From positions 248,001 through 312,000 of the forward strand of contig CAVRWL010000003.1 of NCBI GenBank assembly GCA_963724945.1: DNA of 64,000 nt. Reading direction: 5' to 3'. Made by a program: the position numbers and the translations under genes. Source of the DNA: Hyphomicrobium_A sp963724945 (GTDB taxonomy: Bacteria > Pseudomonadota > Alphaproteobacteria > Rhizobiales > Hyphomicrobiaceae). The first letter of the stretch is position 1; each line of letters begins with the position of its first letter. The notes beneath the pieces are model-generated. The model did no database searches and had not been told where the DNA came from. It worked only from the letters and a program-made list of their open reading frames with translations. Positions 26,480 through 37,071 of this stretch are shown here, piece after piece.

Positions 26480-27070
26480 ATGACTTTCGATGCTTCCTCC
26501 CGACACGTCAGCGTTACGATCGGCGAGAAAGTAACCGTGCTTAGCCAATTCATTGCCAAGGGTCTCGAAGCCCGCGCGCGCAGCGCCATCCAGCCCAGCG
26601 ACTGCTATTTGCTCGTCGCCCGCTCGCCCGACAGCCCGGTCGCGCAAGCGCTGCGCGCACACACTGCCACGCTCGCCCAGACCGGCATCCGCCTGCGCGC
26701 CATCTTCAGCGAGGTCGAGCCGGGACGCGCCGCTGCCGCAGTCCACGCTGCACCGTTCTCCGTTCCGAGCGAGTGCCGCATCATCCGCGATTCCCGCCTG
26801 CTCGCCGCGCATGAGCAGCTCGTGCTCGCGCCCGACTGCACGTGGATCGGCGACTGCATGCGGCGCGAGCCGACGCGGCGTGACACCTACGAGCACTTCG
26901 CGGTGAATTGTGCAGAGACCGCCACGCATGCTGCACGCTCGTTCGAGCGGCTTTGGCGGATGGCCGTTCCGGTCGACCAGCTGCCGCCGCTGTCGGCGGC
27001 GCTCGCTTCCCAGCTGCCTGATTTCGTCGGCGTGACACCGCCGCGGCCCGAAGGCCTGCGCCGCCAGTAG
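26480..27070 (+). CDS. Hypothetical protein, 196 residues
   Basis: A soluble protein of unknown function without signal peptide or membrane segment. It begins MTFDASSRHVSVTIGEKVTVLSQ; the next part looks like an alpha/beta fold (SDCYLLVARSPDSPVAQALRAH, GIRLRAIFSEVEP), then WIGDCMRREPTRRDTYEHF and an Arg/Pro-rich end. The start is supported by AAGGGA. It is followed within 30 bases by a strong intrinsic terminator, so it closes the transcription unit that may begin at 15918 or 21037. Confidence 0.65.
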   Translation: MTFDASSRHVSVTIGEKVTVLSQFIAKGLEARARSAIQPSDCYLLVARSPDSPVAQALRAHTATLAQTGIRLRAIFSEVEPGRAAAAVHAAPFSVPSECRIIRDSRLLAAHEQLVLAPDCTWIGDCMRREPTRRDTYEHFAVNCAETATHAARSFERLWRMAVPVDQLPPLSAALASQLPDFVGVTPPRPEGLRRQ

Positions 27071-27098
27071 GACGCGCGTCTCGCGCACTAGAGCTCGA

Positions 27099-27132
27099 GG
27101 GGGCCGGCGTATCTCGCCGGCCCTGTTTTTTT
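27099..27132 (+). terminator. Rho-independent terminator
   Basis: A perfect 9-bp GC-rich stem, GGGCCGGCG (27101-27109) with CGCCGGCCC (27115-27123), a 5-base loop, and a following TGTTTTTTT. It lies 29 bases after the 196-residue hypothetical gene and is the strongest intrinsic terminator noticed in the window. Confidence 0.9.
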
Positions 27133-27287
27133 GGCCACCAGAATAAAGCCGCAAGCAGCGGGAAATCGCGGTAATCTGCTTATTATCGCCGCTGTTGGAT
27201 CAATGGCCCCTGTTGGCCTTCACCGCGTCATGCCCCGCGCGGATACTGTGATCACTTTTTCCGGCTCAGACCTTCAAGGGTGCCCCT

Positions 27288-30200
27288 ATGCGATTTCTCG
27301 CGCACGCGCTTCTCAGCCTTGCCCTCGTCATTCCCGTCGCCAGCGCCACCGCCGAGGAGCGCACCTTCGCCCATCATGAGATTTCCCAGGATGCGGAGCG
27401 CTATGAGACCTATCTCAAGGCCAACTGGAACTCGGCCGGACGCGACGCGGCGGATCTGAGGGTGGAGGGCCACAGGCTACTCGCGTCGGACCCGCGCGCC
27501 GCCTCGCGCAGCTTTGCCGGCGCCGTAGTTGCCGACGGCAACGACGCGGCAGCCTGGCTCGGGCTCGCCAGCGCGCTCCTTGCCATTCAGCCCGACCCCA
27601 ACAAGGGCAGCGAGCGCTACGACCTGCCCGTCAACGCCTCGGGCGCGGCCTATCTCGCCTACGAGCGCGCGCAGGAAACGCAATTGAAGGCCAACGCACT
27701 CGTCGTTCTCGCCGCCGCATTGCAGCGGCGCTCCTACTGGCGCCCCGCCATCGACGCCTTGAAGACGAGCCTTGCCCTCTCCGACGACGCGAGCGTGCAC
27801 CAGCTTTACGACAAGTTGCGCGCCGAGCACGGCTTCCGCATGGTCGACTACAAGACTGAATTGGAGGCTGCCACCCCGCGGCTTTGCCTGCAGTTCTCCG
27901 AGACCCTGTCGCGCGAGCAGGTCGACTTCGCCAAGTTCGTGTCGGTCGACGGCAAGGATCCGCAAGGGGTCACGGTCGAAGGCCAGCAGCTCTGCATCGA
28001 TGGCTTGACGCACGGCGAGCGCTACGAGGTGCTCTTGCGCGCCGGGCTTCCCTCCGACGTCGATGAAAAGCTGCAGAAGAACATCGAGATCGCCGTCTAC
28101 GTCCCCGACCGCAAGCCGTTCGTGCGCTTCTCTGGCAAGGCCTACGTGCTGCCGAGCCGCGGCCAGCAGGGCATCCCGCTCGTTTCCGTCAACACCGACA
28201 AGGTCGATGTCGAGGTCTACCGCATCGGCGACCGCAACCTCATTGGCGCCTTGGACAGCGGCGACTTCCAAAGACAATTGTCGAGCTACGAGGTCGAGAC
28301 GATCAGAACGCGCACCGGCGAGCGCGTCTACAAGGGCACGATGGACGTACCCCAGAAGCTCAACGAGGAGGTGACGACGGCGCTCCCCGTCACCGACGCC
28401 GTCGGCACGCTGAAGCCCGGCGTCTACGTGATGATCGCCAAGCCGACGCAGAAGTCGCGCGAGGAGTACAACCCCGACGCGACGCAGTGGTTCATCGTTT
28501 CCGACCTGGGGCTCACGGCGTTCTCCGGCGATGATGGCGTGCACGCGTTCGTACGCTCGCTCGCAACCGCGGATCCCACGACCGACGTCAACGTCAAGCT
28601 GATCGCCCGCAACAACGAGGTGCTCGGCACCGCCAAATCGGACGCCAACGGGTATGCGAAGTTCGACGCGGGCCTCGCGCGCGGCGAGGGCGGCCTGCAG
28701 CCGGCGCTGCTCGTCGCCGAGAGTTCAAACGGCGAATACGCCTTCCTCGACCTCACCTCGGGCGCCTTCGACCTGACCGACCGCGGCGTCAAGGGCCGCG
28801 AGGCCCCGGGCCCGCTCGACGGCTACCTCTACACCGAGCGCGGCGTCTACCGCCCCGGCGAGGAGGTGCACATCACGGGCCTCGTTCGCGACAAGGCGGG
28901 CAAGGCAGCTAGCCTGCCGGTCACGCTCATCATCACGCGCCCAGATGGCGTCGAGTACCGCCGCTACACACTTGCCGATCAGGGGCTCGGCGGACGCGAG
29001 CTCACCTTGGCGCTTCCCGCCTCGGCGATGACCGGGACCTGGCGCGCCAAGCTGCACACCGATCCTGACAGCGACCCCATCACGCAGGTCTCCTTCCTGG
29101 TGGAGGACTTCGTGCCTGAGCGCCTCGACCTCAAGATCGAGCCGCCCACAGCAGCGCTGTCGCCGGAGACGACTGAGATCATCAAGGCAACCGGGCGTTA
29201 TCTCTACGGACCGCCGGCAGAAAACCTCGCGATCGAAGGCGACATCGTCGTCAAGCCCTCAGGCGCCGACGTCGAGGGCTATCCGGGCTTCGCGTTCGGA
29301 CAGGCTGACGAAAACATCGAGCCCGTGCGCAAGCCGCTCGACGTCACGACGACCACGGACGCGCAAGGCAAGGCCGACATCCCCATCACGCTGCCGCAGA
29401 TCCCGCACACGGCAAAGCCGCTCGAGGCGACCGTCATGCTGCGCCTGCGCGAGACGGGTGGACGCACAATCGAGCGCAGCCTCACCATTCCGGTCGACCT
29501 GCACGAATCCCGCATCGGCATCAAGTCGCTGTTCAACGGCCAGGACCTCGACGAGAATCAGACCGCGGCGTTCGAGGTCGCGCTCATCGACGGCAACGGC
29601 AAGCGCATCGCCGCCTCCGATCTCAAGTGGCAGCTCGAGCGCCTCGACACCGACTGGCAGTGGTACCGGCGCGACGGCCAGTGGAACTACGAGGCGGTCA
29701 CGCTCACGCGCAAAGTCGCCAATGGCACGATCGCAGCAACCGCCGACGGCGCGTTGCCGCGCATCGAAGCCCCCGCTCTCGGCTACGGCCGCTATAAGCT
29801 CGAGGTGACCAGCGCCGACCCCAACGGGCCGGCCGCCAGCATCGACTTCAACACCGGCTGGTACTCGGCGAGCGGCGACGCGGATAGCCCCGAGATCTTG
29901 AACGTCGCACTCGACCGCGCGAGCTACAAGCCGGGCGACACCGCGAAATTGCGCATTGCGACCAAGCTCGGCGGCAAGGCGATGATCGCGGTGCTGTCGG
30001 GCGGTCTCCTTTCGATGCAGCAAGCCGACATTCCCAACGGCGGCGGCGAAGTCTCCGTCCCGGTCGGCGACAACTGGGGCCCCGGCGCCTACGTCACCGC
30101 CATGCTCTACCGGCCGATGGACGAGAGCTTGAAACGCATGCCGAGCCGCGCCATCGGCGTCGAATGGCTCGGGCTCGACCAGGCGGCGAACACGCTCAAC

Positions 30201-32579
30201 GTCGCACTCGACACACCGGAGAAGATCAAGTCCGGCTCCACGCTGACGGTGCCGGTCAAGATCGGCGGCCTGAAAAGCGGCGAGGACGCCTATGTCACCG
30301 TCGCCGCCGTCGATCTCGGCATCATCAACCTGACGCGCTTCAAGACTCCGGCGCCTGAAAACTGGTTCTATGCGCAGCGGCGCATGGGGCTCGAGATCCG
30401 CGACTTCTACGGGCGTCTCATCGACGGCATGCGCGCGGAGCGCGGCACGCTTCGCTCCGGCGGCGACGCAGGCGAGGGCCTCTTGGGCAGCCCACCGGTC
30501 GAAGAGACGGTTGCGCTCTTCTCCGGCATCGTCAAGGTCGACGCCGACGGCACCGCCAAGGTCGACTTCGACATGCCGAACTTCAACGGCACGGTGCGCG
30601 TCATGGCGGTGGCCTGGAGCGCCTCCAAGCTCGGGCACGCATCCCGCGACGTCATCGTGCGCGATAAGGTGGCGCTGACCGCTTCGGGCCCGCGCTTCCT
30701 GACGCTCGGCGACGAGGCGCGCCTCGACATCGCCGTGCACAACGTCGAAGGACCGGCCGCCTCCTATAAGCTAACGGTCGACGAAGGGACGACGAACGTG
30801 CACACGGGCACGCTCGAGCTCAAGACGGGCGAGCGCGTATCAACCCACGTGGCGATCAAGCCGGCTGCGGTCGGGACGCTGACCTACGCCGTGCGCGTCA
30901 CCGGCCCGGACGACATCGCTGTCGAGCGCACGCTCACCTTCGACGTGAAGCCGCCGGCCGGCGACATCAAGCGCACGACGGTCTCATCGCTGAAGCCCGG
31001 AGGTGGCAGCATCACGCTCTCCGGCGATCTGGTGCACGACCTGATCGCCAGCCGCTCCCGCGTCAACATCAGCGTCGGCCCGATCGCGGCGCTCGACGTC
31101 CCCGGCCTGCTGACCGCGCTCGACCGCTATCCCTATGGGTGCGCCGAGCAGACGGTGAGCCGCGCGCTGCCGCTGCTCTATGCCAACCAGGTGGCGGCCA
31201 ATCTCGGCATCGCGCCCGACAAGGACCTGAAGGAGCGCGTGCAGAAGGCCGTCGATCGCGTGTTCGAGATGCAGGACTCCTCCGGCGCCTTCGGCGTCTG
31301 GGGACCAAGCAACGTCGATCTCTGGCTCACGGGCTACGTCACCGACTTCCTGACGCGCGCCAAGGAGCAAGGGTTCAACGTGAACCCGCAGGGCTTCAAT
31401 CTGGCGCTCGACCGGCTGCAGAACTTCATCGCCTATGCGGAGGACTTCGAGAAGGGCGGGGAGGACCGTGCGTACGCGCTCTACGTGCTCGCGCGCAACG
31501 GCCGCGCCCCGATCGGCGACCTGCGCTACTACGCCGATACGCGCATCGACCGCTTCTCGACGCCGCTGGCGCAAGCCCAGATCGGCGCCGCGCTCGCCAT
31601 GATGGGCGACAAGACGCGGGCCGAGCGCGCCTTTGCGACCGCGCTCGACAGCCTCGGTACGGCCGATGCGACCGGGTCCTACACCTACCGGCCCGACTAC
31701 GGCTCGAACCTGCGCGACAGCGCCGCGCTCGTCACGCTCGCCGCCGAGACGAAAGTCTCGACGATCGAGGCGCCCAAGCTCGCCGACGTGATCGCCAAGG
31801 CCTACCTGAGCCGCACCTACACCTCCACGCAGGAGCAAGCGTGGATGCTGCTCGCGGCCAACGCGCTCACCGAGGAGGCGAAGGACGCCAAGCTCGTCGT
31901 CAACGGCGCGCCCATAGTGGGCTCGCTGATGCGGTCGATGACGGCGGATGAGCTCGCGAAAGCGCCGCTGACGGTGAGCAACGAGGGCGACACCCCGATC
32001 GATGCCGTCGTCACCGTCATCGGCGCGGCGCTGACGCCGGAGCCGCCTGCCGCCAAGGGCTTCACCATCGAGCGCAGCTACTACACGCTCGACGGCAAGC
32101 CGATCGACTTGAAGAGCGCCAGCGGCGGGACCGCAACCGTGAAGCAGAACGAGCGGCTCATCGCGGTGGTGAAGGTTCAGGCGGCGGAGGCGGGCGGCCG
32201 CGTGCTGCTCGTCGACCGCCTGCCGGCGGGCTTCGAGATCGAGAACCCGCACCTCGTCGACTCAGGCGACATCAAGTCGCTCGATTGGCTGAAGACGAGC
32301 GTGCAGCCCGAGCATGCCGAGTTCCGCGACGACCGCTTCGTCGCGGCCTTCAACTTCTCCGGCTCGAACGTTGCGAACGCCAGTGCCGACGCCAACGGCA
32401 CGCCCGACGGCACGCCGCAGGCGAAGGGGCCGGCTGCATCTGCGACCGTTGCCTACATGGTGCGCGCGGTGACGCCGGGCGCCTTCGTCCACCCGGCGGC
32501 AACGGTGGAGGACATGTACCGCCCGGAGCGCTACGCGCGCACCGCGGCGGGCAAGCTCACCGTGACGGCGGCGGAGTGA
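27288..32579 (+). CDS. Bacterial alpha-2-macroglobulin family protein (YfhM-like)
   Basis: A 1763-residue periplasmic protease-trapping protein. A type I signal peptide (about residues 1-23) is followed by macroglobulin domains, MG-type motifs such as GYLYTERGVYRPGEEVHITGLVRD, a bait-like region, and the thioester motif in YPYGCAEQTVSRALPLLY (Cys near residue 1284, C-A-E-Q), so the covalent-trap chemistry is retained. There is no lipobox, unlike E. coli YfhM. Such proteins are usually co-encoded with PBP1C, as here, 10 bases downstream, and are thought to protect the cell wall from foreign proteases when the envelope is breached. The reading frame is intact over 5.3 kb. Confidence 0.95.
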   Translation: MRFLAHALLSLALVIPVASATAEERTFAHHEISQDAERYETYLKANWNSAGRDAADLRVEGHRLLASDPRAASRSFAGAVVADGNDAAAWLGLASALLAIQPDPNKGSERYDLPVNASGAAYLAYERAQETQLKANALVVLAAALQRRSYWRPAIDALKTSLALSDDASVHQLYDKLRAEHGFRMVDYKTELEAATPRLCLQFSETLSREQVDFAKFVSVDGKDPQGVTVEGQQLCIDGLTHGERYEVLLRAGLPSDVDEKLQKNIEIAVYVPDRKPFVRFSGKAYVLPSRGQQGIPLVSVNTDKVDVEVYRIGDRNLIGALDSGDFQRQLSSYEVETIRTRTGERVYKGTMDVPQKLNEEVTTALPVTDAVGTLKPGVYVMIAKPTQKSREEYNPDATQWFIVSDLGLTAFSGDDGVHAFVRSLATADPTTDVNVKLIARNNEVLGTAKSDANGYAKFDAGLARGEGGLQPALLVAESSNGEYAFLDLTSGAFDLTDRGVKGREAPGPLDGYLYTERGVYRPGEEVHITGLVRDKAGKAASLPVTLIITRPDGVEYRRYTLADQGLGGRELTLALPASAMTGTWRAKLHTDPDSDPITQVSFLVEDFVPERLDLKIEPPTAALSPETTEIIKATGRYLYGPPAENLAIEGDIVVKPSGADVEGYPGFAFGQADENIEPVRKPLDVTTTTDAQGKADIPITLPQIPHTAKPLEATVMLRLRETGGRTIERSLTIPVDLHESRIGIKSLFNGQDLDENQTAAFEVALIDGNGKRIAASDLKWQLERLDTDWQWYRRDGQWNYEAVTLTRKVANGTIAATADGALPRIEAPALGYGRYKLEVTSADPNGPAASIDFNTGWYSASGDADSPEILNVALDRASYKPGDTAKLRIATKLGGKAMIAVLSGGLLSMQQADIPNGGGEVSVPVGDNWGPGAYVTAMLYRPMDESLKRMPSRAIGVEWLGLDQAANTLNVALDTPEKIKSGSTLTVPVKIGGLKSGEDAYVTVAAVDLGIINLTRFKTPAPENWFYAQRRMGLEIRDFYGRLIDGMRAERGTLRSGGDAGEGLLGSPPVEETVALFSGIVKVDADGTAKVDFDMPNFNGTVRVMAVAWSASKLGHASRDVIVRDKVALTASGPRFLTLGDEARLDIAVHNVEGPAASYKLTVDEGTTNVHTGTLELKTGERVSTHVAIKPAAVGTLTYAVRVTGPDDIAVERTLTFDVKPPAGDIKRTTVSSLKPGGGSITLSGDLVHDLIASRSRVNISVGPIAALDVPGLLTALDRYPYGCAEQTVSRALPLLYANQVAANLGIAPDKDLKERVQKAVDRVFEMQDSSGAFGVWGPSNVDLWLTGYVTDFLTRAKEQGFNVNPQGFNLALDRLQNFIAYAEDFEKGGEDRAYALYVLARNGRAPIGDLRYYADTRIDRFSTPLAQAQIGAALAMMGDKTRAERAFATALDSLGTADATGSYTYRPDYGSNLRDSAALVTLAAETKVSTIEAPKLADVIAKAYLSRTYTSTQEQAWMLLAANALTEEAKDAKLVVNGAPIVGSLMRSMTADELAKAPLTVSNEGDTPIDAVVTVIGAALTPEPPAAKGFTIERSYYTLDGKPIDLKSASGGTATVKQNERLIAVVKVQAAEAGGRVLLVDRLPAGFEIENPHLVDSGDIKSLDWLKTSVQPEHAEFRDDRFVAAFNFSGSNVANASADANGTPDGTPQAKGPAASATVAYMVRAVTPGAFVHPAATVEDMYRPERYARTAAGKLTVTAAE

Positions 32580-32589
32580 GGTCGGCTTG

Positions 32590-34792
32590 ATGCGAGCTGG
32601 GCTCTCAAAGCTGCTCTCCTACCACCGGGCGGAGCCGTGCTCCGCCCGGACAGATGGTGAGACCACGCGCCGGAGCCACGCCCAACGGGCCTTGCGCTGG
32701 CTCGGAATCAGTCTCTGCGCGGCATCGCTCGCGTTCGCCGCGGGAGCCGCTGCGCTCTATGCGATTGTCGTGCACCTCGGCCCGCCGGACTTGAAGGAGG
32801 CGCGCCAAGTGTCGGTCACCGTCCTCGACCGCCACGACGAGCTCTTGCGCGCGTTCACGACCGACGAGGGCCGCTGGCGGCTGCCGCTCGCACCCGAGGA
32901 GGTCGATCAGCGCTACCTCGCCATGCTCATGGCGTTCGAGGACAAGCGCTTCTATGAGCACCACGGCGTCGACGTGCGCTCGCTTGCGCGCGCCGCCTGG
33001 CAGCTCATCGAGAACCGCCACATCGTCTCGGGCGGTTCCACGCTCACCATGCAGGTCGCGCGCCTCGTCGAGGGTCACTACGAGCGCTCCGGCCCGGCCA
33101 AGCTGCGCCAGATCCTCGAGCGCCTTGCAGCTCGAGCGCTACCTGTCGAAGCGCGAGATCCTCGCACTGTATCTGCAGCTGGCGCCGTTCGGGGGCAACA
33201 TCGAGGGCGTGCGTGCCGCTTCCCTCGCCTATTTCGGCAAGGAGCCATACCACCTGTCCGTCGGCGAGGCGGCGTTGCTCGTGGCGCTGCCGCAGTCGCC
33301 CGAGCTGCGCCGCCCCGACCGCAATCCGCGGGCCGCGCGCTTAGCGCGCGACCGTGTGCTCGAGCGCGTCATGCACGCCGGCGTGATCAGCACAGCCGAG
33401 GTGAAGCGCGCGCGCCTCGAGCCGATCCCGCGCTCCCGCCGCGCCTTTCCCAAGCTCGCCCCGCATCTGGCGGAGTCGGAGGTAGCGGCGGCGCCGGCCA
33501 AATCGGTGCACCGGCTCACCATCGATCGTGGCGTGCAGATGTCGCTCGAGCGGCTCGCCGAGGAGCAGACGAAGCTCTTAGGGCAGAAGCTGTCGGCTGC
33601 CATCCTCGTCGTGGACCACACCACGGGCGAGGTCATCGCCTACGTCGGCTCGGCCGGCTATCTCGACGACGAGCGCTTGGGTGCGATCGACATGACGAAC
33701 GCCGTGCGCTCCCCCGGCTCGACGCTGAAGCCATTCATCTACGGACTCGCCTTCGAGGCCGGCCTCGCCCACCCCGAGACGCTGATCGAGGACCGCCCGG
33801 TGCGCTTCGGATCGTATGCGCCCAAGAACTTCGACGAGAGCTATCACGGCACCGTCACGATCCGCGAGGCCTTGGCGCAATCGCTCAACATCCCCGCGGT
33901 CAAGATGCTCAACGCCGTCGGCCCGGGCAAGCTCGCCGGCCGCTTCCGCCGCATCGGCGTCACGCCGGTGTTCCCCGACAAGACGGCGCCGACGCTTGCC
34001 ATGGCGCTCGGCGGCGTCGGCTTGACGCTGCACGATCTCGCGACGCTCTACGCGAGCCTGGCGGAGGGCGGCGAGGCGGTCCGGCTCACGCACCGGCGCG
34101 ACGAGGTGAAGCCCGACAAGGCGCGCCTGTTGCTCGAGGGCAAACGGCAGCCGCCGCCCGCCCGCATCCTGTCGCCGGTCGCGGCGTGGTACGTGACGGA
34201 CATCTTGAAGGACGCGCCGCCGCCGCTCAACGCCAAGGGCGGGCGCCTCGCCTACAAGACCGGAACATCCTACGGCTACCGCGACGCCTGGGCCGTGGGC
34301 TACGACGGCAAGTACACGGTCGCGGTGTGGGTCGGGCGCCCGGACGCCACCTCGACGCCGGGCCTCGTCGGCCGCCTTGCCGCCGCGCCTATCCTGTTCG
34401 ACGCCTTCTCCCGGCTCGGGGAGAGGCGCGCGCCCCTCATGAAGCCGCCCCCCGGGGCCTTGCGCGTATTATCGGGATCGGAGCTGCCGCCGCCGCTGAA
34501 GCGCTTCCGCGAGGGCGGCGCCGAGACGGCGCAAGGGCCGTTCTTAGAGCCGCGCGTCGCGATCGCATTCCCGCCCGACCGCGCCGAGGTCGAGACCGAG
34601 GCGGAGACGCCCGTTCAGTTCAAGGCGTCGGGCGGGGTGCTGCCGCTCACCTGGCTCGTGGACGGCGCGCCGATCCGATCGGACCCGCGCGCGCGCCAAG
34701 TCGTATGGCAGCCCCAGGGGCCCGGCTTCGTCAAGCTTTCCGTGATCGATGCTAAAGGCCGCGTCGATCGCGTGACGGTGCGGCTCAAGTGA
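32590..34792 (+). CDS. pbpC: Penicillin-binding protein 1C, one apparent frameshift
   Basis: A bifunctional peptidoglycan synthase: an N-terminal membrane anchor (about residues 38-60), a GT51 domain with EDKRFYEHHGVD and GGSTLTMQVARL, then a transpeptidase domain with SPGSTLKPFIYG, SLN and KTGTSYGYRDAW, and the small BiPBP_C domain at the end (FPPDRAEVETEAETPVQF). The frame breaks near 33118: '...AKLRQILE' continues as 'ALQLERYLSKREILALYLQLAPFGGNIEG' in another frame, consistent with one extra C. Both halves are highly conserved, so an indel error is likely. The gene follows the alpha-2-macroglobulin gene by 10 bases; the start ATG has GAGG upstream. Confidence 0.92.
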
Positions 34793-34886
34793 GCGCCAGC
34801 GATGGCGGGAGGCCGGCAGAACGGCTAGTCTCTGCTCCGACGTTAGCATTCGTGCCGCCGCCTGCCCCCGGAGCCGACAAGCCTCG

Positions 34887-35957
34887 ATGAAAAGACGCTT
34901 CTTGATCTCGGCTGCATTGCTCGCGCTCGCCGGCCTCCTCGGCGGCTGCAGCAACGAGAGCGGGGCGGAGCTGCCGGCGCTTGGGGCGGCGCTCAATCAG
35001 ACGTCGGTCTCCGGCGTCTCGTCGGGCGCCTACATGGCCGGGCAGTTCGAGATCGCCCATTCGCGCGACGTCGTCGGCGCCGGCATCATCGCCGGCGGCC
35101 CCTACGGCTGCTCGGAGAGTCTGTACGCCGATGTCATACCTGGACCCGGCATGGCGCTGCTCAATCTGACCAAAGCGATCAACGGGTGCATGCTCGATGC
35201 GCTGCAGTCCTTCGGCATACCCAATCCGGGCCAGCTCGCGCACCGCGCCGGTCAGCTCGCCGAGGCCGGCCGCATCGATCCGATCGCCGACGTGAAGGAC
35301 GACCGCATCTATCTGTTCTCGGGCAAGGAGGATCATACGGTCGTGCCCGCGATCGTCGACGCAGCGCGCCGCTTCTACGGAGTGCTCGGAGTGCCCGATG
35401 CGCAGATCCTCTACGTCTCCAACCTGCCGGCCGGGCACGGGTTCGTCACCGACGACGCCGGCAGGGCCTGCGACTACACGGGCAAGCCCTACATCATCGA
35501 CTGCGACTACGACCAGGCCGGCGCGCTGCTCGCCCAGATCTACGGGCCGCTCAAGCCGCGCGCCGCGACCGCATCGGGCACCTTGCTCTTGTTCGACCAG
35601 CGCCCCTTTACGCGCGAGTTGACCAACCACGGGATGAGCGATCTCGGGCTCGTCTACGTGCCGCAGGCGTGCCGTGAGCATCGCGGCTGCCGCGTCCACA
35701 TCGCCTATCACGGGTGCGGGCAGAACCGCACCTTCGTCGGCGAAACGTTCGCGCGCGATTCTGGCTACGCTCGCTGGGCCGACACCAACAACCTCATCAT
35801 TCTCTTTCCGCAGACCGCGACGACCCCGCTCAATCCGCAAGGCTGCTGGGACTGGTGGGGCTACACCGGCTCCGACTATCTCACGCGCAACGCCGCGCAG
35901 ATCGTCGCGGTGCGGCGCATGCTGGAGCACCTCGCAGCACCCGCCCCGCCTTCCTGA
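34887..35957 (+). CDS. Poly(3-hydroxybutyrate) depolymerase-like lipoprotein
   Basis: A 356-residue alpha/beta-hydrolase-like protein predicted to be a lipoprotein (lipobox L18-G-G-C21). The nucleophile motif G43-V-S45-S-G47 sits near the start of the mature chain. AGGPYGCSESLYAD, VHIAYHGCGQNR, and GCWDWWGYTGSDYLTRNAAQI near the C terminus are typical of extracellular PHB/medium-chain PHA depolymerase relatives, which hydrolyse polyester or its oligomers. Hydroxybutyrate released this way would feed acetyl-CoA into the ethylmalonyl-CoA pathway encoded at the start of the window (inference). It lies 95 bases after pbpC and has a weak ribosome-binding site. Confidence 0.85.
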   Translation: MKRRFLISAALLALAGLLGGCSNESGAELPALGAALNQTSVSGVSSGAYMAGQFEIAHSRDVVGAGIIAGGPYGCSESLYADVIPGPGMALLNLTKAINGCMLDALQSFGIPNPGQLAHRAGQLAEAGRIDPIADVKDDRIYLFSGKEDHTVVPAIVDAARRFYGVLGVPDAQILYVSNLPAGHGFVTDDAGRACDYTGKPYIIDCDYDQAGALLAQIYGPLKPRAATASGTLLLFDQRPFTRELTNHGMSDLGLVYVPQACREHRGCRVHIAYHGCGQNRTFVGETFARDSGYARWADTNNLIILFPQTATTPLNPQGCWDWWGYTGSDYLTRNAAQIVAVRRMLEHLAAPAPPS

Positions 35958-36091
35958 CACCGCGTCAACAGGGCACACGGGCGCGCCGTTCATCGTGAAT
36001 TGTTGTTGGACCGGCACTCGCCTATTTTGCCCACGATCATCCGGCAAACTCGGCATGCCGCTGACATAGGTCAAGAATCCAAGGGGGGACA

Positions 36092-37039
36092 ATGGCCGGC
36101 ATGCTTACGATTGCCTGGGGTGCGCAGCGAGAGCCGGGGGCGGGGCGCCTCTTCGAGCAGCTCTCGGTCGCGGCCGCCGCCCTGCTGCTGACGGCCTCGA
36201 CGGTCTCGACAATCCTGGAGCAGAGCGCGCTTGACCGCGAGCCGGCCCGTGCCGAGCGCGGCACCGCGGGGGGCGCTGCCGCCACGCTTCCCGGCAAGGA
36301 GACGCTGGTCGGGGCCTTCACGGGCGTGCCCTACACCTATCCGAGCCAGGTGAAGATCGGCAAGCAAGGCTCAGGGACCTTTTTCACCATCGACCCGGTG
36401 CACTGGCACACCGATCCCTTCCACAATCCGATCTACTACGGCGTGCGCGTCGCCCGCTGGGGCGCCCGAACGGGGGTGATGGTCGACTTCATCCATTCCA
36501 AGGCGATGGCGCGCCTGGGCGAGGATGCCGCCTTCAACGGTACGATCGACGGCAAGCCGCTGCCTGCGCACGCGCGCATCGCCGACATCGTCGACAAGAT
36601 GGAGTTCTCGCACGGCCACAACATGCTTTTGTTCAACGGGCTGTTGCGGCTGCCGGGCATCGGCGCGCACCTGAGCCCGTACGTCGGCGCCGGCGCCGGC
36701 GTGCTGTTGCCGCACGCCGAGGTCGAGCTCAAGGTGCCCGGCCATACGCGCACCTACGAGTACAACTACGCTGGCCCCGCCGGCCAAGCGCTCGCCGGGA
36801 TCGAGATCCGGCTTGCGCGCATATCGCTCTTTATCGAGTACAAGTTCACCTATGGCCACTATGGCGCCCCGTTGTCGCAGATGAACGGCAGCTGGCTGTT
36901 CCTCGACCTGTGGCGGCAGCTCAAGCGCTGGATCGACGGCGTGGAACCGCCGGGCGGGCATATCAAGACTGAGATCGTCAGCCACCAGGTCGTGGGCGGG
37001 CTCGCGGTCCGCTTCGCCCCGCGCGTGGCGGCGCCCTAG
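36092..37039 (+). CDS. Predicted outer-membrane beta-barrel protein
   Basis: A 315-residue protein with a hydrophobic signal-like region near residues 24-43 and, after a linker, alternating amphipathic strands (YYGVRVARWGARTGVMVDFIHSKAM, LSPYVGAGAGVLLPHAEVEL, QALAGIEIRLARISLFIEYKFTYGHY, QVVGGLAVRFAP) ending close to Phe. This is the pattern of an 8-strand OmpA/OmpW-like or PagL-like barrel; the exact family is not certain. An AGGGGGG precedes the ATG at 36092. It is convergent with the DUF4175 gene across a palindromic element. Confidence 0.65.
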   Translation: MAGMLTIAWGAQREPGAGRLFEQLSVAAAALLLTASTVSTILEQSALDREPARAERGTAGGAAATLPGKETLVGAFTGVPYTYPSQVKIGKQGSGTFFTIDPVHWHTDPFHNPIYYGVRVARWGARTGVMVDFIHSKAMARLGEDAAFNGTIDGKPLPAHARIADIVDKMEFSHGHNMLLFNGLLRLPGIGAHLSPYVGAGAGVLLPHAEVELKVPGHTRTYEYNYAGPAGQALAGIEIRLARISLFIEYKFTYGHYGAPLSQMNGSWLFLDLWRQLKRWIDGVEPPGGHIKTEIVSHQVVGGLAVRFAPRVAAP

Positions 37040-37071
37040 GGCAACTGCACTTCCGCTCTGCCGCTCGGCAC

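Noticed and set aside
29259..30740. 493-codon minus-strand frame antisense to alpha-2-macroglobulin
   Set aside because: Shadow frame without recognisable motifs; the sense gene is intact over 5.3 kb.
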